Shown piece after piece: positions 24,355 through 35,073 of a stretch of 64,000 bases of DNA. Where the stretch lies: positions 186,001 through 250,000 of the forward strand of contig CAWFMO010000002.1 of NCBI GenBank assembly GCA_963817065.1, given 5' to 3'. The notes below the pieces were generated by a model. That model saw only the letters and a list, made by a program, of their open reading frames with translations, did not search any database and had not been told where the DNA came from. The position numbers and the translations under genes are program-made. The DNA is from CAWFMO01 sp963817065 (lineage in GTDB: Bacteria > Actinomycetota > Thermoleophilia > Solirubrobacterales > 70-9). How positions within the stretch are numbered: position 1 is the stretch's first letter; each line of letters begins with the position of its first letter.

Positions 24355-24357
24355 GCC

Positions 24358-26826
24358 ACGATCTCCGGCCGTAGACAGCGAAGGGCGCGAGTAGCTGGAG
24401 CGGCCGCCACGGTGATCGTCGCCGTGGCGGCCGCCTGCGCCTTTCCGCGGGCCGCGCTCGCCGAGGCGCCCTGGCAGGGCGCCGAGAAGATCAAGTCGGG
24501 CCTCTTCGAGGCCCAGACCGACATCCTGCTCGAGGGCGGCGCCAGCGCCGGGGACGACGTCGCCGGCGCGAGGAGCGCGCTCGCGGGCCCGCTGCGGCGT
24601 GAGCTCACCGCCTCCTCCCCGGCGTCTTTGAAAGCCCTCGAGAGCTCGCTGGCGGCGGCGGAGCGCGCGGCGGGCGCGGGTGACGAGGTCGGGCTCGCGG
24701 CGGCGCGGGGCCGGGCGCTCGCGGCGCTGCGCGCCGGCGCCCTCGACGTCGCGGTCGTGGAGACCGAGGCGGGCCGGGTCGAGCGCGCCCGCGGCTGGCT
24801 CCTGATCCGCGACTTCCGCCAGGCGACCCGCTTCACCCGCCCCGGCGTCGACGGGACCACCTCCCTCGACCGCCTCGCCGCGGGCGAGCTGTCGCCCGAG
24901 GACGCCATCACCGGGGTCCGCAAGGACCTGCTCGACGCCTATCAGGCGCGCCTCGTGACCTTTCTCGACGACGCCTCGCAGGCCGCCGAGCGGGGCTTCG
25001 AGCCCGCTTTTGCCGAGAACGCCGCGCTCGCGGCCGGCTACTGGCGGATCATCGCGCCCGAGTACGCGAGCCAGCGCGACGAGGGCGCCCGCGAGGACAC
25101 CGACGCGGTGTTCTCACGCCTCGAGACCGCTGCGCTGCGCGGCGACGAGAAGCGGTTCGCCGCCGCCCGCGAACAGGCCCTGGCGGCGCTCAACGGGTTC
25201 ACGGCCGCCCCGTTCACCCCCGAGGAGCAGTCGCGCCGCGCCCACCAGCTGACCCGCTTCCTCGACCTCGTCCCGATCGAGTACGACCACGGCACCGACG
25301 ACGGCCGGGTCACGATCGCGTTCGAGATCCAGGAGTCGATCGCCTTCACCGAGGGAGCAAGGGCCGCCTTCAACGATCTCCAGTCGGCGCTCCAGGAACG
25401 CGACCCGGAAGGGGTCCAGACCGTGCTCGCGTCGCTCGACACCCTCGACCGGATCAACTCCGACGCCAACGAGGGCCGCGAGGTGGCGCCGCTCGAAGAC
25501 GTCGAGGGCGCCCACGACGAGGCCAGCGACGCGCTCGACGAGATGATGCCCGACGAGTGGAAGGACTCGAACACCGAGGCCGACTTCGACCTGGTCGAGA
25601 TCAGTCTCGACCAGATGGAGGCGGCGATCAACGCCGGCGAGCGCGAGCAGGCCGAGCAGGCGCGGCTGAGCGCCTACGCGTTCTTCGAGTTCGGGCCAGA
25701 GCGGCTGCTCAACAGCCTCGACCCCCAGCTCGTCGCCGAGGTCGAGGGGCTGGTCTGGTACGGCGCCCGTGGCAAGGAGGGCCTGGCCGAGCTGATCGCC
25801 TCGGACGGTTCCGGGCGCGACATCCACGAGACGCGGCTGACGCTCGACGAGGCACTCGAGGAGTCCAAGCAGACGACCGGCGACGGCGCCGAGGGCTTCA
25901 CCGTCGTGACCAACGCGGCGCTGATCGTCTTCCGCGAAGGCCTCGAGGCCGTGCTGATCCTGGCCGCGATCACCGCCAGCATGCTCGGCACCCGCCGCCC
26001 GCTGCGAAAGCCGGTCCTGCGCGGAGCTCTGCTCGCGCTGCCGGCGAGCGCGCTGCTCTTCGTGCTCTCGGTGCTCGTCCTCGACTCGCTCTCGCAGTAC
26101 GGCGAGAAGCTCGAGGCGATCGTCGGGCTGGTCGCGATCGCGGTCCTCTTACTCGTGCTCAACTGGTTTTTCCACCGCGTCTATTGGACCGAGTGGATCG
26201 CCGGGCACCGTAAGCGCAGCCAGGCGATCGCCGCCGCCGGTGCAGGCGGCGCGACGATGCTCGGCCTCTATCTGCTCGGCTTCACGTCGGTCTTCCGCGA
26301 GGGCTTCGAGACCGTGCTCTTCCTCCAGGCGCTCCAGCTCGAGGCCGGGACCGGGATCGTGCTCGCCGGGGTCTCGCTCGGCCTGGCGGCGACCGCGGTC
26401 GTCGGCGCCGCGACCTTCGCGCTCGAACGCAAGCTCCCCTACAAGCGGTTGCTGATCGTCACCGGGGCGATGATCTCGCTGGTGCTCGTGGTCATGGTCG
26501 GCAACACGATGCGCACGCTCCAGGGCGTCGGCTGGGTCTCGATCACGCCGATCGACGTCGACCTGCCGCTCTGGATGGGGACCTGGCTCGGGGTCTTCCC
26601 GACCTGGGAGACGATCGGTGCCCAGGTCGGCGCGCTCGGCTTCGTGATCGGGAGCTACTACCTGGCGGAGTGGGTCCGCAAGCGCCACGTCAGGCGGGCG
26701 GCGCGCGAGGAGCGAAGCAACGGCAACGGAGCGGCGCCCGCGGTCGACTGGAACGCGAGCGAGCCGATCGAGGGTGAGGTCAGCGAGCCGTCGAAAGTTC
26801 GACGCGGATCTTCTTCGGCAGCATGA
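24358..26826 (+). CDS. FTR1 family iron permease with long extracytoplasmic domain, apparent ACG/ATC start
   Basis: Iron permease of 822 aa. The two FTR1 motifs are FREGLEAVLILAAI and FREGFETVLFLQAL, in a C-terminal seven-helix membrane domain; the first 500 residues form an exported helical domain. The first standard start, GTG at 24412, gives a signal with no basic residues. Reading from ACG 24358 or ATC 24361 yields ISGRRQRRARVAGAAATVIV, a proper signal, with aggagg eight bases before the ACG. It overlaps the convergent ispH by 47 nt. Confidence 0.85.
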   Translation, partial: TISGRRQRRARVAGAAATVIVAVAAACAFPRAALAEAPWQGAEKIKSGLFEAQTDILLEGGASAGDDVAGARSALAGPLRRELTASSPASLKALESSLAAAERAAGAGDEVGLAAARGRALAALRAGALDVAVVETEAGRVERARGWLLIRDFRQATRFTRPGVDGTTSLDRLAAGELSPEDAITGVRKDLLDAYQARLVTFLDDASQAAERGFEPAFAENAALAAGYWRIIAPEYASQRDEGAREDTDAVFSRLETAALRGDEKRFAAAREQALAALNGFTAAPFTPEEQSRRAHQLTRFLDLVPIEYDHGTDDGRVTIAFEIQESIAFTEGARAAFNDLQSALQERDPEGVQTVLASLDTLDRINSDANEGREVAPLEDVEGAHDEASDALDEMMPDEWKDSNTEADFDLVEISLDQMEAAINAGEREQAEQARLSAYAFFEFGPERLLNSLDPQLVAEVEGLVWYGARGKEGLAELIASDGSGRDIHETRLTLDEALEESKQTTGDGAEGFTVVTNAALIVFREGLEAVLILAAITASMLGTRRPLRKPVLRGALLALPASALLFVLSVLVLDSLSQYGEKLEAIVGLVAIAVLLLVLNWFFHRVYWTEWIAGHRKRSQAIAAAGAGGATMLGLYLLGFTSVFREGFETVLFLQALQLEAGTGIVLAGVSLGLAATAVVGAATFALERKLPYKRLLIVTGAMISLVLVVMVGNTMRTLQGVGWVSITPIDVDLPLWMGTWLGVFPTWETIGAQVGALGFVIGSYYLAEWVRKRHVRRAAREERSNGNGAAPAVDWNASEPIEGEVSEPSKVRRGSSSAA

Positions 26827-27757
26827 AGCGGACGTCCTCGTCGACCGTCCGCAGCTCCGAGACATCGGTCGCGCCGCGCTCGGCGAAGTAGGCGACCAGC
26901 CGCTCGACGAGCTCCTCGGGGGCGCTCGCGCCGGAGGTGATGCCGACCGTATCGACGCCCTCGAGCCATGACTCGTCGACCTCGAGGTGGTTGTCGATCA
27001 GGTGCGAGGCGGCGCCGTGCTCGCGCGCGACCTCGACCAGGCGGTTCGAGTTCGAGGAGTTGGTCGATCCGATCACCAGCACCAACTCGCAGTGGCGGGC
27101 GAGCTGCTTGACCGAGTCCTGGCGGTTGGTCGTCGCGTAACAGATGTCGTCGGTGCGGGGCCCGGTGATCGCCGGGAACTTCTGCTTCAAGCGGTCGATG
27201 ATCTCGGTCGTCTCGTCGACCGACAGCGTCGTCTGCGTGATGTAGGCGACCCGCTCGGGGTCCGGGAGCTCGAGCGCGTCGACGTCGGCCACGGTCTGGA
27301 CGAGAACGATGCTCTCCGGCGCCTCGCCGGTCGTCCCCTCGACCTCCTCGTGGCCCTCGTGGCCGACCAGGACGATCGTGTAGCCCTGCTCGGCGAACTT
27401 GCGCGCCTCGACGTGGACCTTTGTGACCAGCGGGCAGGTCGCGTCGATCGTCCGCAGCTGGCGGGCGGCGGCGTTCTCGTGGACGCTCGGGGCAACGCCG
27501 TGGGCGGAGAAGACGACCATCTCGCCCTCGGGCACCTCGGTCTCCTCCTCGACGAAGATCGCGCCGCGCTTGGTCAGCTGCTCGACCACGTGCTTGTTGT
27601 GGACGATCTCCTTGCGGACGTAGATCGGCGCGCCGTGGAGGTCGAGCGCGTGCTCGACCGTCTGCACGGCTCGGTCGACGCCCGCGCAATAGCCGCGCGG
27701 CGCCGCCAGCAGGACCCTCGAAGGGGCCCCCGTCTTGTCCGTCGAAGAGGTGGTCAC
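26780..27757 (-). CDS. ispH: 4-hydroxy-3-methylbut-2-enyl diphosphate reductase IspH
   Basis: 325-aa Fe-S enzyme of the last step of the MEP isoprenoid pathway. Cluster cysteines are seen in APRGYCAGVDRA, IDATCPLVTKVH and the later DDICYATTNRQ; conserved catalytic motifs SAHGV and GSTNSSNSNRL are also present. I chose GTG at 27757; another GTG lies three codons upstream, and neither has a clear ribosome site. The 3' end lies inside the convergent iron permease gene. Confidence 0.95.
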   Translation of the reverse strand: MTTSSTDKTGAPSRVLLAAPRGYCAGVDRAVQTVEHALDLHGAPIYVRKEIVHNKHVVEQLTKRGAIFVEEETEVPEGEMVVFSAHGVAPSVHENAAARQLRTIDATCPLVTKVHVEARKFAEQGYTIVLVGHEGHEEVEGTTGEAPESIVLVQTVADVDALELPDPERVAYITQTTLSVDETTEIIDRLKQKFPAITGPRTDDICYATTNRQDSVKQLARHCELVLVIGSTNSSNSNRLVEVAREHGAASHLIDNHLEVDESWLEGVDTVGITSGASAPEELVERLVAYFAERGATDVSELRTVDEDVRFMLPKKIRVELSTAR

Positions 27758-27856
27758 GCCAACCACAGGGTAACCGTCGAGCGGTGTGCGGTTACCGAGT
27801 TTGTCGCTATTGCGGCGCGTCGATAGGATCACGCCGATGCGAGAGGAGACGCGCTG

Positions 27857-29284
27857 ATGGCGCTTACGCACATGGACCGCCTGACCGCGGTCGATGCGTC
27901 GTTCCTGACCAACGAGAGCGACGCCAGCCACATGCACGTCGGCGCGGTGATGATCTTCGAGGGCCCGCCGCCCGCCTACGACGACTTCATCGCCCACGTC
28001 CGAGCCGCCTGCACCTGGTGCCGCGCTACCGCCAGAAGCTCGCCTTCCCGCCGGTCCAGAGCGGGCGCCCGTTCTGGATCGACGACTCGACCTTCAACCT
28101 CGAGTACCACGTGCGCCACTCGGCGCTGCCGTCGCCGGGCTCAGAGGAGCAGCTGCGCAACATCGCCGGGCGGCTGTTCGCCCAGCAGCTCGACCGCTCG
28201 AAGCCGCTCTGGGAGATCTGGCTCGTCCAGGGGCTCGAGAAGAACCGATTCGCGACGATCATCAAGACCCACCACAGCGTCATCGACGGGGTCGCCGGGG
28301 TCGACATCTCGACCGTGCTCTTCGACCTCAAGCCGATCCCCGAGCCGATCGAGCCCGACCACGAGTGGGTTCCCCAGCCGCCGCCCTCGAGCGCCGAGAT
28401 GCTCGCGCGCACCGCGCAGGACGTCTCCGGCGCGCCCTGGAAGCTGACCAAGCGGCTCTCCTCGGCGGCGACGCGCCCGGTCTCGAGCGCGAGGCAGGTC
28501 GCCGAGTCCGCCGAGGGGATCGGCGAGATCCTCTGGGGGATGGCCGACCCGGCCCCCGAGGTGCCGCTCAACGTCGAGATCGGCTCGCACCGCCGCTACG
28601 CCTGGGTCCGCTGCCGGCTCGACGACTTCAAGCGGATCAAGGGCGCGCTCGGCGGGACCGTCAACGACGTCGTCCTCGCCGCGGTCTCGGGGGCGCTGCG
28701 GCGCTGGCTCGAGCACCGCGGCCTTCGCCCCGAGGGTCTCGAGCTGCGGGCGCTGGTCCCGGTCTCGATCCGCGCCGACGACGAGCACCACCAGGGCGGC
28801 AACCGGATCGCCGCGATGCGCGGCCCGCTGCCGGTCTACGTCGAGGACCCGGTCAAGCGGCTCGAGGTCGTCAAGGAGGAGATGGGCGAGCTCAAGGAGT
28901 CGAAGCAGGCGCTCGGCGCCGAGGTGATCTCGCGGATCAACGACTTCGCGCCGCCGACGCTGCTCGCGCAGGCCTCGCGGATCAACTTCTCGACCCGGCT
29001 CTTCAACCTGATCGTCACCAACGTCCCGGGGCCCGCAGCTGCCGCTGTACGTGCTCGGACGCGAGCTCGAGGACGTCTTCCCGGTCGCCTTCCTGCCCGA
29101 GAACCACGCGCTCGCGATCGCGATCATGAGCTACAACGGCGGCATCAACTTCGGGCTGCTCGCCGACTACGACACGATGGAGGACGTCGAGGTGATCGAG
29201 GAGGGGATCTCCGAGTCGATCGCCGAGCTGATCGCCGCCGCCAAGGACGCCGAGGCGTCCGGCAGCACCGTCACCGCGGGCTGA
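27857..29284 (+). pseudogene. WS/DGAT acyltransferase, two frameshifts
   Basis: Wax ester synthase/diacylglycerol acyltransferase, about 475 aa when frames are joined, making storage lipids from acyl-CoA. N-terminal MDRLTAVDASFLTNESDASH and catalytic KTHHSVIDGVAGVD (HHxxxDG) are present. The frame changes once near 28000-28006 (one base missing; expected HVRSRLHLVPRYRQKL) and again near 29032-29036 (one extra C before CAGCTG; expected NVPGPQLPLYVLGREL). Coding quality is intact on both sides, so either sequencing error or very recent loss. Convergent overlap with the subtilase. Confidence 0.85.
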
Positions 29285-30937
29285 CCCGGGTGACCGAGTC
29301 GGGCGAATCCGGCGCCGCTTCGCGATTGCCGGCCGCGTCCACGGCGGTCGAGTAGAAGCGGTAGCGGACCCCGCGCCGCCCCTTGAACGTCAGGCGATCC
29401 TCCGTCGTCTCCTGAAGCAGCTTGTAGGGGCGACCCGGCTTGGCGACGAAGACGCTGACCGGGCCGAGCTGACCGGGCGCCGGGTCGCTGGCCTCGATCC
29501 GGATCCTGAAGCGGCGCTTCGCCGACCGCTTCCTGCTCCTGGTGCGGGACGAGGGAGCCGCCCCGTCGGCGACGGTCGCGATCTGGCCCGCGGCGGTGAG
29601 CGCCGCCCCGGCGTCGATCACCCCCCAGCCGAGATCCGAGCTCCAGGCGCCCTTGCCGCTCGCGCTGCGCCTGATCGCGAGCCCGACCTCGCTCGGCGTG
29701 ATCGCCGGGTGCTTCGAGCGGATCAGCGCCGCCAATCCGGCGACCTGCGGGCGCGGCCATGCTGGTCCCGAACAGGTAGCCGAACCTGGTGTCGCCACCG
29801 AACGACGTCCGCGGCGCGCAGGGCGGCGTCAGGCAGATCGGCGGCTCGCGCGTGGTCGTGTTCGGGGGCCAGGTCGAGAAGATCCCGGGGTAGGGCGGGA
29901 CCGGGATCGAGTCGCCGTAGGCGGCGACCGACACCCCGGTTCCGTAGCCCGCGCCGGCGTTGGCGCCGTTGTACTGGGCCATCGTCACGACCAGGCCCTT
30001 GCCCGCGTAGAGGTCCGGCGCCGAGCCGGTCGGCTGGATGTATCTCGCCGGATAGCTCTGGTCGGTGGTCGAGGCGTTCTCGGCCGCGGCGACGATCACG
30101 ACCCCGTGGGCGAACGCGTAGTCGATCGCGTCGCGGAGGTCCGGGTTGGCGCCGGCGCCGCCGAGGCTGAGGTTGATCACGTCGACGCCCTTGTCCGCGG
30201 CGTCGTAGATCGCGGCGATGATCGTCGTGTCGTTCGGGAAGCCGTTGCCGATCACGTCGAGCTTCTCGGCGACGATCGAGCAGTCGAAGCCCGCCGAGGC
30301 GATCCCGTAGCCGTTGTCGGAGTCTCCGCAGGCGAGGCCGGCGACGTGGGTGCCGTGGCCGTTCTCGTCGCTGGTCGCGCCGGTCGGGGCGCTCGGGTCG
30401 TGGTCGACGCCGTCGACGATCCGCGGCGCGAGGTCCGGGTGGGTACCGGAAACGCCCGTGTCGATGATCGCGACGCTCGCCCCTCGCCCCGTGCTCAGGT
30501 TCCACGCCTGCTCGAAGCCCGACCTGCGGAGGTTCCACTGGTGGGCGTCGCCCGCGGGGGCCTGCGGGTCGCCGAGGGGTAGGCGGGGTCGTTGGGCGCG
30601 TAGCGGAGCTCGCGCAGGTACTCGGTCGAGACGCGCTCGACCCGCGGGTCGGCGAGCAGCTCGCGGCGCAGCTCCGCGACCGACTGTCCCGGGTCCGGCC
30701 GCGACCGTGAGCAGCGCCGGGCCTCGCGGGACCGTCGTCGGCGACGCGGAATCCCCGGATCGCGCCGCGACCGACGCGCCGCGCCGTGCCGAATCCCGGT
30801 CGAGGCTCGCGATCAGGCGGCCGCTCGGGCGCGGCCCGGCGACGTCGCTTTCCGGCCTCGCCGCGCTCGCCGACCCGCCCGCAGACGCGAACAGCGCGAG
30901 CGCCGCAATGGTCGTGCGTCGTGATCCTGAGCTTCAT
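29271..30937 (-). pseudogene. Secreted subtilisin-like serine protease, three frameshifts
   Basis: Subtilase of about 555 aa once joined. Signal peptide (TIAALALFASAGGSASA), an inhibitor-like propeptide ending LRYAPNDPAYPS, then the triad: Asp in AIIDTGVSGTHPDL, His in ENGHGTHVAGLA, Ser in GTSMAAP. The C-terminal domain has a basic SRTRSRKRSAKRR stretch and a beta domain. Frame breaks lie near 30911-30922, 30571-30573 (GGG reduced to GG) and 29746-29752 (extra C). All are one-base changes in GC runs. Confidence 0.82.
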
Positions 30938-30983
30938 CTGCCTGGCCCCGGAGAACACTCTAGGGTCCCGCGCACCGTTGTCC

Positions 30984-31853
30984 GTGCCGTCGGTCCAGAT
31001 CGGCCTCCTGTTCGCGCTCGCCACGGCGCTCGCCTCGATCGTCGGCTTCCTCTACAAGCACCGCGGCGCGGTCGAGTCGCCGCCGGTCGACTGGCGGCGG
31101 CCGGTGTGGAGCTCGCTGATGCTCTTCCGCTCGCGCTGGTACGCGCTCGGGATCGTGATCGCGATGGGCTCGGCTGGGGGCTGCACGTCGCGGCGCTGGC
31201 GCTGGCGCCGATCTCGCTGGTCCAGGCGACGATCGCCGGCGGGCTGGTGATGCTGACCGTGGTCGCCGACCGGTTCTTCGCCCACCGCGTGACGCGGCGC
31301 GAGTGGATCGGGGTCGCGCTCGCCGCCGCCGGGCTCGCGTTCCTCGCCGCGACCCTCGAGGAGGGCGCCGACGGCGCCCACTCCGACTACGAGGCGGCGA
31401 CGCTCGCCGTCTTCGTCGCCGCGATCGCGGCGCTCGGGATCGCGGTCGGCGGTCTTCGGGTCGAGCATGCGCCGCGCCGGGGTCCTGCTCGGTGCCTCAG
31501 CGGGACTGCTCTGGGGGGCCTCCGACACCTCGATCAAGGCGCTCAGCGACCAGCTCGGCGACGACCGGATCGCGGTCCTGCTCCACCCGCTGGCGCTCGT
31601 GATCCTGCTCGCATCGCTGCTCGGGATGCTGGTCTCGGCCCGCAGCCTGCAGCTCGGCGAGGCGGTGCCGGTGATCGCGGTCACGAGCGTCGCCGCGAAC
31701 GTCTCGACGATCGCCGCCGGGCCGATCGTCTTCGCCGAGCCGCTGCCGGACGACACGCTCGGCGTCGTCGCGCGGGTGCTCGCCTTCACGCTCGTGATCG
31801 GCGCCGCGGCGATCGTCCCGCCGCCGCTCGAGGTCGAGGGCGAACTGCCGTAA
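30984..31853 (+). pseudogene. EamA-type DMT transporter, two frameshifts
   Basis: Ten-helix drug/metabolite transporter-like protein of about 289 aa if restored. Recognisable parts are IGLLFALATALASIVGFLYK at the start, VAALALAPISLVQATIAGG in the middle and GASAGLLWGASDTSIKALSD later. The frame shifts near 31166-31175 (GGGG probably read as GGG) and near 31446-31456 (one extra base), and the two cancel. Start is GTG at 30984 or TTG at 30978. Substrate unknown. Confidence 0.75.
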
Positions 31854-31883
31854 AGCCGCACCCGGAGGAATAGCCTTCGGGGC

Positions 31884-34690
31884 ATGAGGGAGATGCTCCG
31901 CGGAGCGCCGCTCGCCCTGTGCACGGCCCTGGTCGCGATCGCCTGCGCCCCCGGCGGCGCACGCGCGGCCGAGCCGGTGACGCTCGAATCGGGTGCGATC
32001 GAGGCCCGGGTCGATCCGGATCCGTTCCGGATCGAGTTTCGCGACCGCTCGAGCGGCAGGGTGCTGCGGACGCTCGCCGGCGGGCCCCTGCCGACGCTCG
32101 GCGACCTGCACGCCCGCTACGGCGCCCCCGGCTACTCGTTCGACCTCCGGATCCCGATCCTCAACAACGCGTACCTCGGCTACTACATCGGCCTCAACGT
32201 CGAGACGCTGTGGTTCCACGGCACGCGGGTTCTGGGCTCGACCCACGAGGGCTCTGACCTGGTACTCGACGTCGCGACCAACGACCCGCTCGGGCACCGG
32301 CTCAGTGTCCGCCTGACCCCGACGAGCGAGGGCGCGATCACGGTCGACTCGCGGATCGCCCCCGGCTCGGGGCCGCTGGCCGGGCTCGCGAGCGTCTCCG
32401 GCGCCGCGTTCGAGGCCGAGGCCGGCGAGCGCTTCCTCGGCTTCGGCGAGCGCTCGAACGCGGCCGACCAGACCGGCAACCAGGTCTTCAGCTGGGCCGA
32501 GGAGGGGCCGTTCTCATCCGGGGTCGGCGAGGCGCTGCTGCGGCCGCTGCTCCCGAACTTCACCTTCCCCACCGGACCGACCGCGACCAACTTCCCGATC
32601 CCCTGGGCGGTCTCGACCCGCGGCTTCGGGGTCCTGATCGACCAGACCCAGCGCTCGACCTTCCGCCTCGTCAGCGAGCGCGCCGACGCCTGGCAGGCGG
32701 AGGCCGAGGCGGGGCACTTCCGGTTCACGGTCTTCGCCGGCCCGACCCCGGCCGACGTCGTTCGCCGCTACTCGGGCTACGCGGGGCGCCAGCCCGACCC
32801 GGCGCGCTGGATCTTCGGCCCCTGGTTCCAGCCGACCGGCGAGAGCCGGCCGTTCGAGCTCGCCGAGCGCTTCCGCGCCGATGACGTCCCGGTCACGGTC
32901 GCCCAGACCTACACGCACTACCTGCCCTGCGGCGCCCAGGTCGGGCGCCGCGATGCCGAGCGCGAGCGGACCGCCGGGTACCACGCGCGCGGCTACAAGG
33001 TGACGACCTACTTCAACCCCCACATCTGCGCCTCCTACGCCCCGCTCTACGGCCAGGCGGCCGCCGACGGGCATCTGGTCCGCAACGGCCTCGGGCTCCC
33101 CTACCTGGTCACGAACCCGTTCACCGCCGACGGCCTCGTCTCCGAGATCGACTTCACCAACCCCGGCGGGCGTGCTCTCTACGCGCGGCAGCTCGACGAG
33201 GCGATCGACGACGGCTTCGACGGCTGGATGGAGGACTTCGGCGAGTACACCCCGACCGACTCGGTCTTCGCCAACGGCAAGGTCGGCTTCGAGATGCACA
33301 ACCGCTACCCGGTCGAGTACCACTGCGCCTCCTACGACCACACCCGCGCGCGGATGGGGCGCGACGCCGCGGTCTTCGTGCGCTCGGGCTTCCACGGCGT
33401 CCAGCCCTGCGCTCGGATCGTCTGGGGCGGCGACCCGACCGAGGACTGGAGCTGCGCCGACGGGCTCTGCGCGGCGCTGCACCAGATGCTCTCGACCGGG
33501 CTCTCGGGCGTCGCGTACTGGGGCTCGGACATCGGGGGCTTCCACGCGCTCGTCAACCCGCGTACCTCGGACGAGCTCAACACGCGCTGGCTCCAGCTCG
33601 GCGCGGTCAGCGGCGTGATGCGCACCCAGGCCAACGGCTACAGCCTGCTCAACAACAGGCCCTCGCGCTCGCAGGTCTGGAGCCCCGCCGTGCTGCCGGT
33701 CTGGCGTGAGTACGCGAAGCTCCGGACCCAGCTCCTGCCCTACATCGAGGCGGCCTCGGAGGCCTACCAGCGCTCCGGGATGCCGCTCTCGCGCCACCTC
33801 GCGCTCGCCTACCCGAGTGACCCAGCGGCGGTCGCGCGCTCCGACGAGCTCATGTTCGGCCCCGACCTGCTCGCGGCGCCGGTCGTCACCCCGGGTGACC
33901 GCGAGCGCTCGCTCTACCTCCCGGGCGGCGAGTGGATCGACCTCTGGCAGGCGCTGCGCTTCGACGTCCCGAGCGGCCGCTTCCTGAACGCGAGGGTTCC
34001 GGAGCTGATCACGGGGGGGCGCGAGATCACGGTCCCGGCGCCGCTCGACCGCCTGCCGCTGCTCGCGCGCGCCGGCGCGATCCTGCCGATGCTGCCCGCC
34101 GACGTCGACACGCTCGCCCCGGAGGGCTCGGGCGACTCACTCGTCAACCTCGGCGAGCGCGACGGAACCCGCGAGCTACTCATCTTCCCGCGCGGCGTCT
34201 CGAAGGCCGACCTCGCCGGCGGCGAGGCGATCGACTCGGCCGAGCTGCCGGCCGAGACCGTGACCTCGACGTCGACGACAACGACCAAGGGCAAGAAGAC
34301 CAAGGCAAAGAAGAAGGCTGGGCGCGGCAAGCGCAAGGCCAAACGCCGCAAGCGCAAGCGACGCACCGTGACGACCACGACGGCGACCCAGCTCCCCGCC
34401 GCTGGCAGCTGCGGATCTCGGGCTCGCCCGGGCGCCTCTACAACATCAAGGCGACGATGGGGACGCTCGGGCAGCCGTTCGCGCCGTGCACGGTGAAGCT
34501 CGACGGCGTCACGCTCGACCCCGCGGGCTGGAGCTACGACGCGAGCAACTCGGTGCTGAGCGCCTCGTTCAAGGCCCGCGGCGAGGCGACGCTCACGGCC
34601 TGGAGCGAGTGCGACCCGGCGCAGCCGGCTGTGAACAAGAAGACGAAGAAGAAGAAGAAGAAGAAGAAGAAGAGAACGAAACGGCGCTGA
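31884..34690 (+). CDS. Secreted GH31 alpha-glucosidase-like hydrolase with Lys-rich linker and tail; late frameshift
   Basis: Exported glycoside hydrolase family 31. Signal peptide at 1-29, an N-terminal beta-sandwich (FLGFGERSNAADQTGNQVF), then the barrel with nucleophile D451 in WMEDFGEY and acid/base D549 in WGSDIGGF. A Thr/Lys/Arg-rich linker follows near residue 795. The uninterrupted frame stops at 34496; a one-base shift near 34392-34400 (CCCC run) restores WQLRISGSPGRLYNIKATMG and a C-terminal domain ending in KKTKKKKKKKKKRTKRR. The catalytic part is intact. Substrate is probably an alpha-glucoside. Confidence 0.85.
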
Positions 34691-35057
34691 TTAGTTCTTC
34701 CTCTTCTTCTTGCAACGGCGCTCCTTGGAAGCGGCGGCGCGCTTCTTCTTCTTGCACTTCTTCTTCACCGCGCCGGGCGTGGTCGTGTCGTTGTGCCCGG
34801 TGGGGTGGATCCGGTCCCGGGTCCAGGGCCGGGTCCGGGTCCGGGTCGCGTACCGGTGACGGTCATGTTCACCGTGGCGACGTTCGTATCGCCGAGCGCG
34901 TTGGTCGCCTTGTAGGTGAATGAGTCGGCGCCGCTGAAGGTCGCGTTCGAGGTGTAGGTGACGGTCCAGAGCTGCGAGTCGAGGCCCGTGCGAAAGCGGG
35001 GACGCAGAGCACCGCGATCACCGCGCCCAACCCCAAGATCGTCGTTCGGACCGGCAT
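34691..35057 (-). pseudogene. Remnant of a secreted Ig/cadherin-like protein with Lys-rich tail
   Basis: Three short frames make one product: a signal peptide (VRTTILGLGAVIAVLCVPAF), half of a cadherin-like repeat (TVTYTSNATFSGADSFTYKA, then TNALGDTNVATVNMTVTG), a Gly/Pro repeat linker and a cationic tail KKKCKKKKRAAASKERRCKK. Frame changes occur near 34980-34990 and 34795-34810. The domain lacks its first half, so either the gene is a decayed fragment or repeats were lost in assembly. It abuts the GH31 stop. Confidence 0.6.
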
Positions 35058-35073
35058 GTCCTGCAACGCTACC

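Noticed and set aside
26937..27826. Plus-strand frames overlapping ispH
   Set aside because: They are antisense shadows of a fully conserved ispH.
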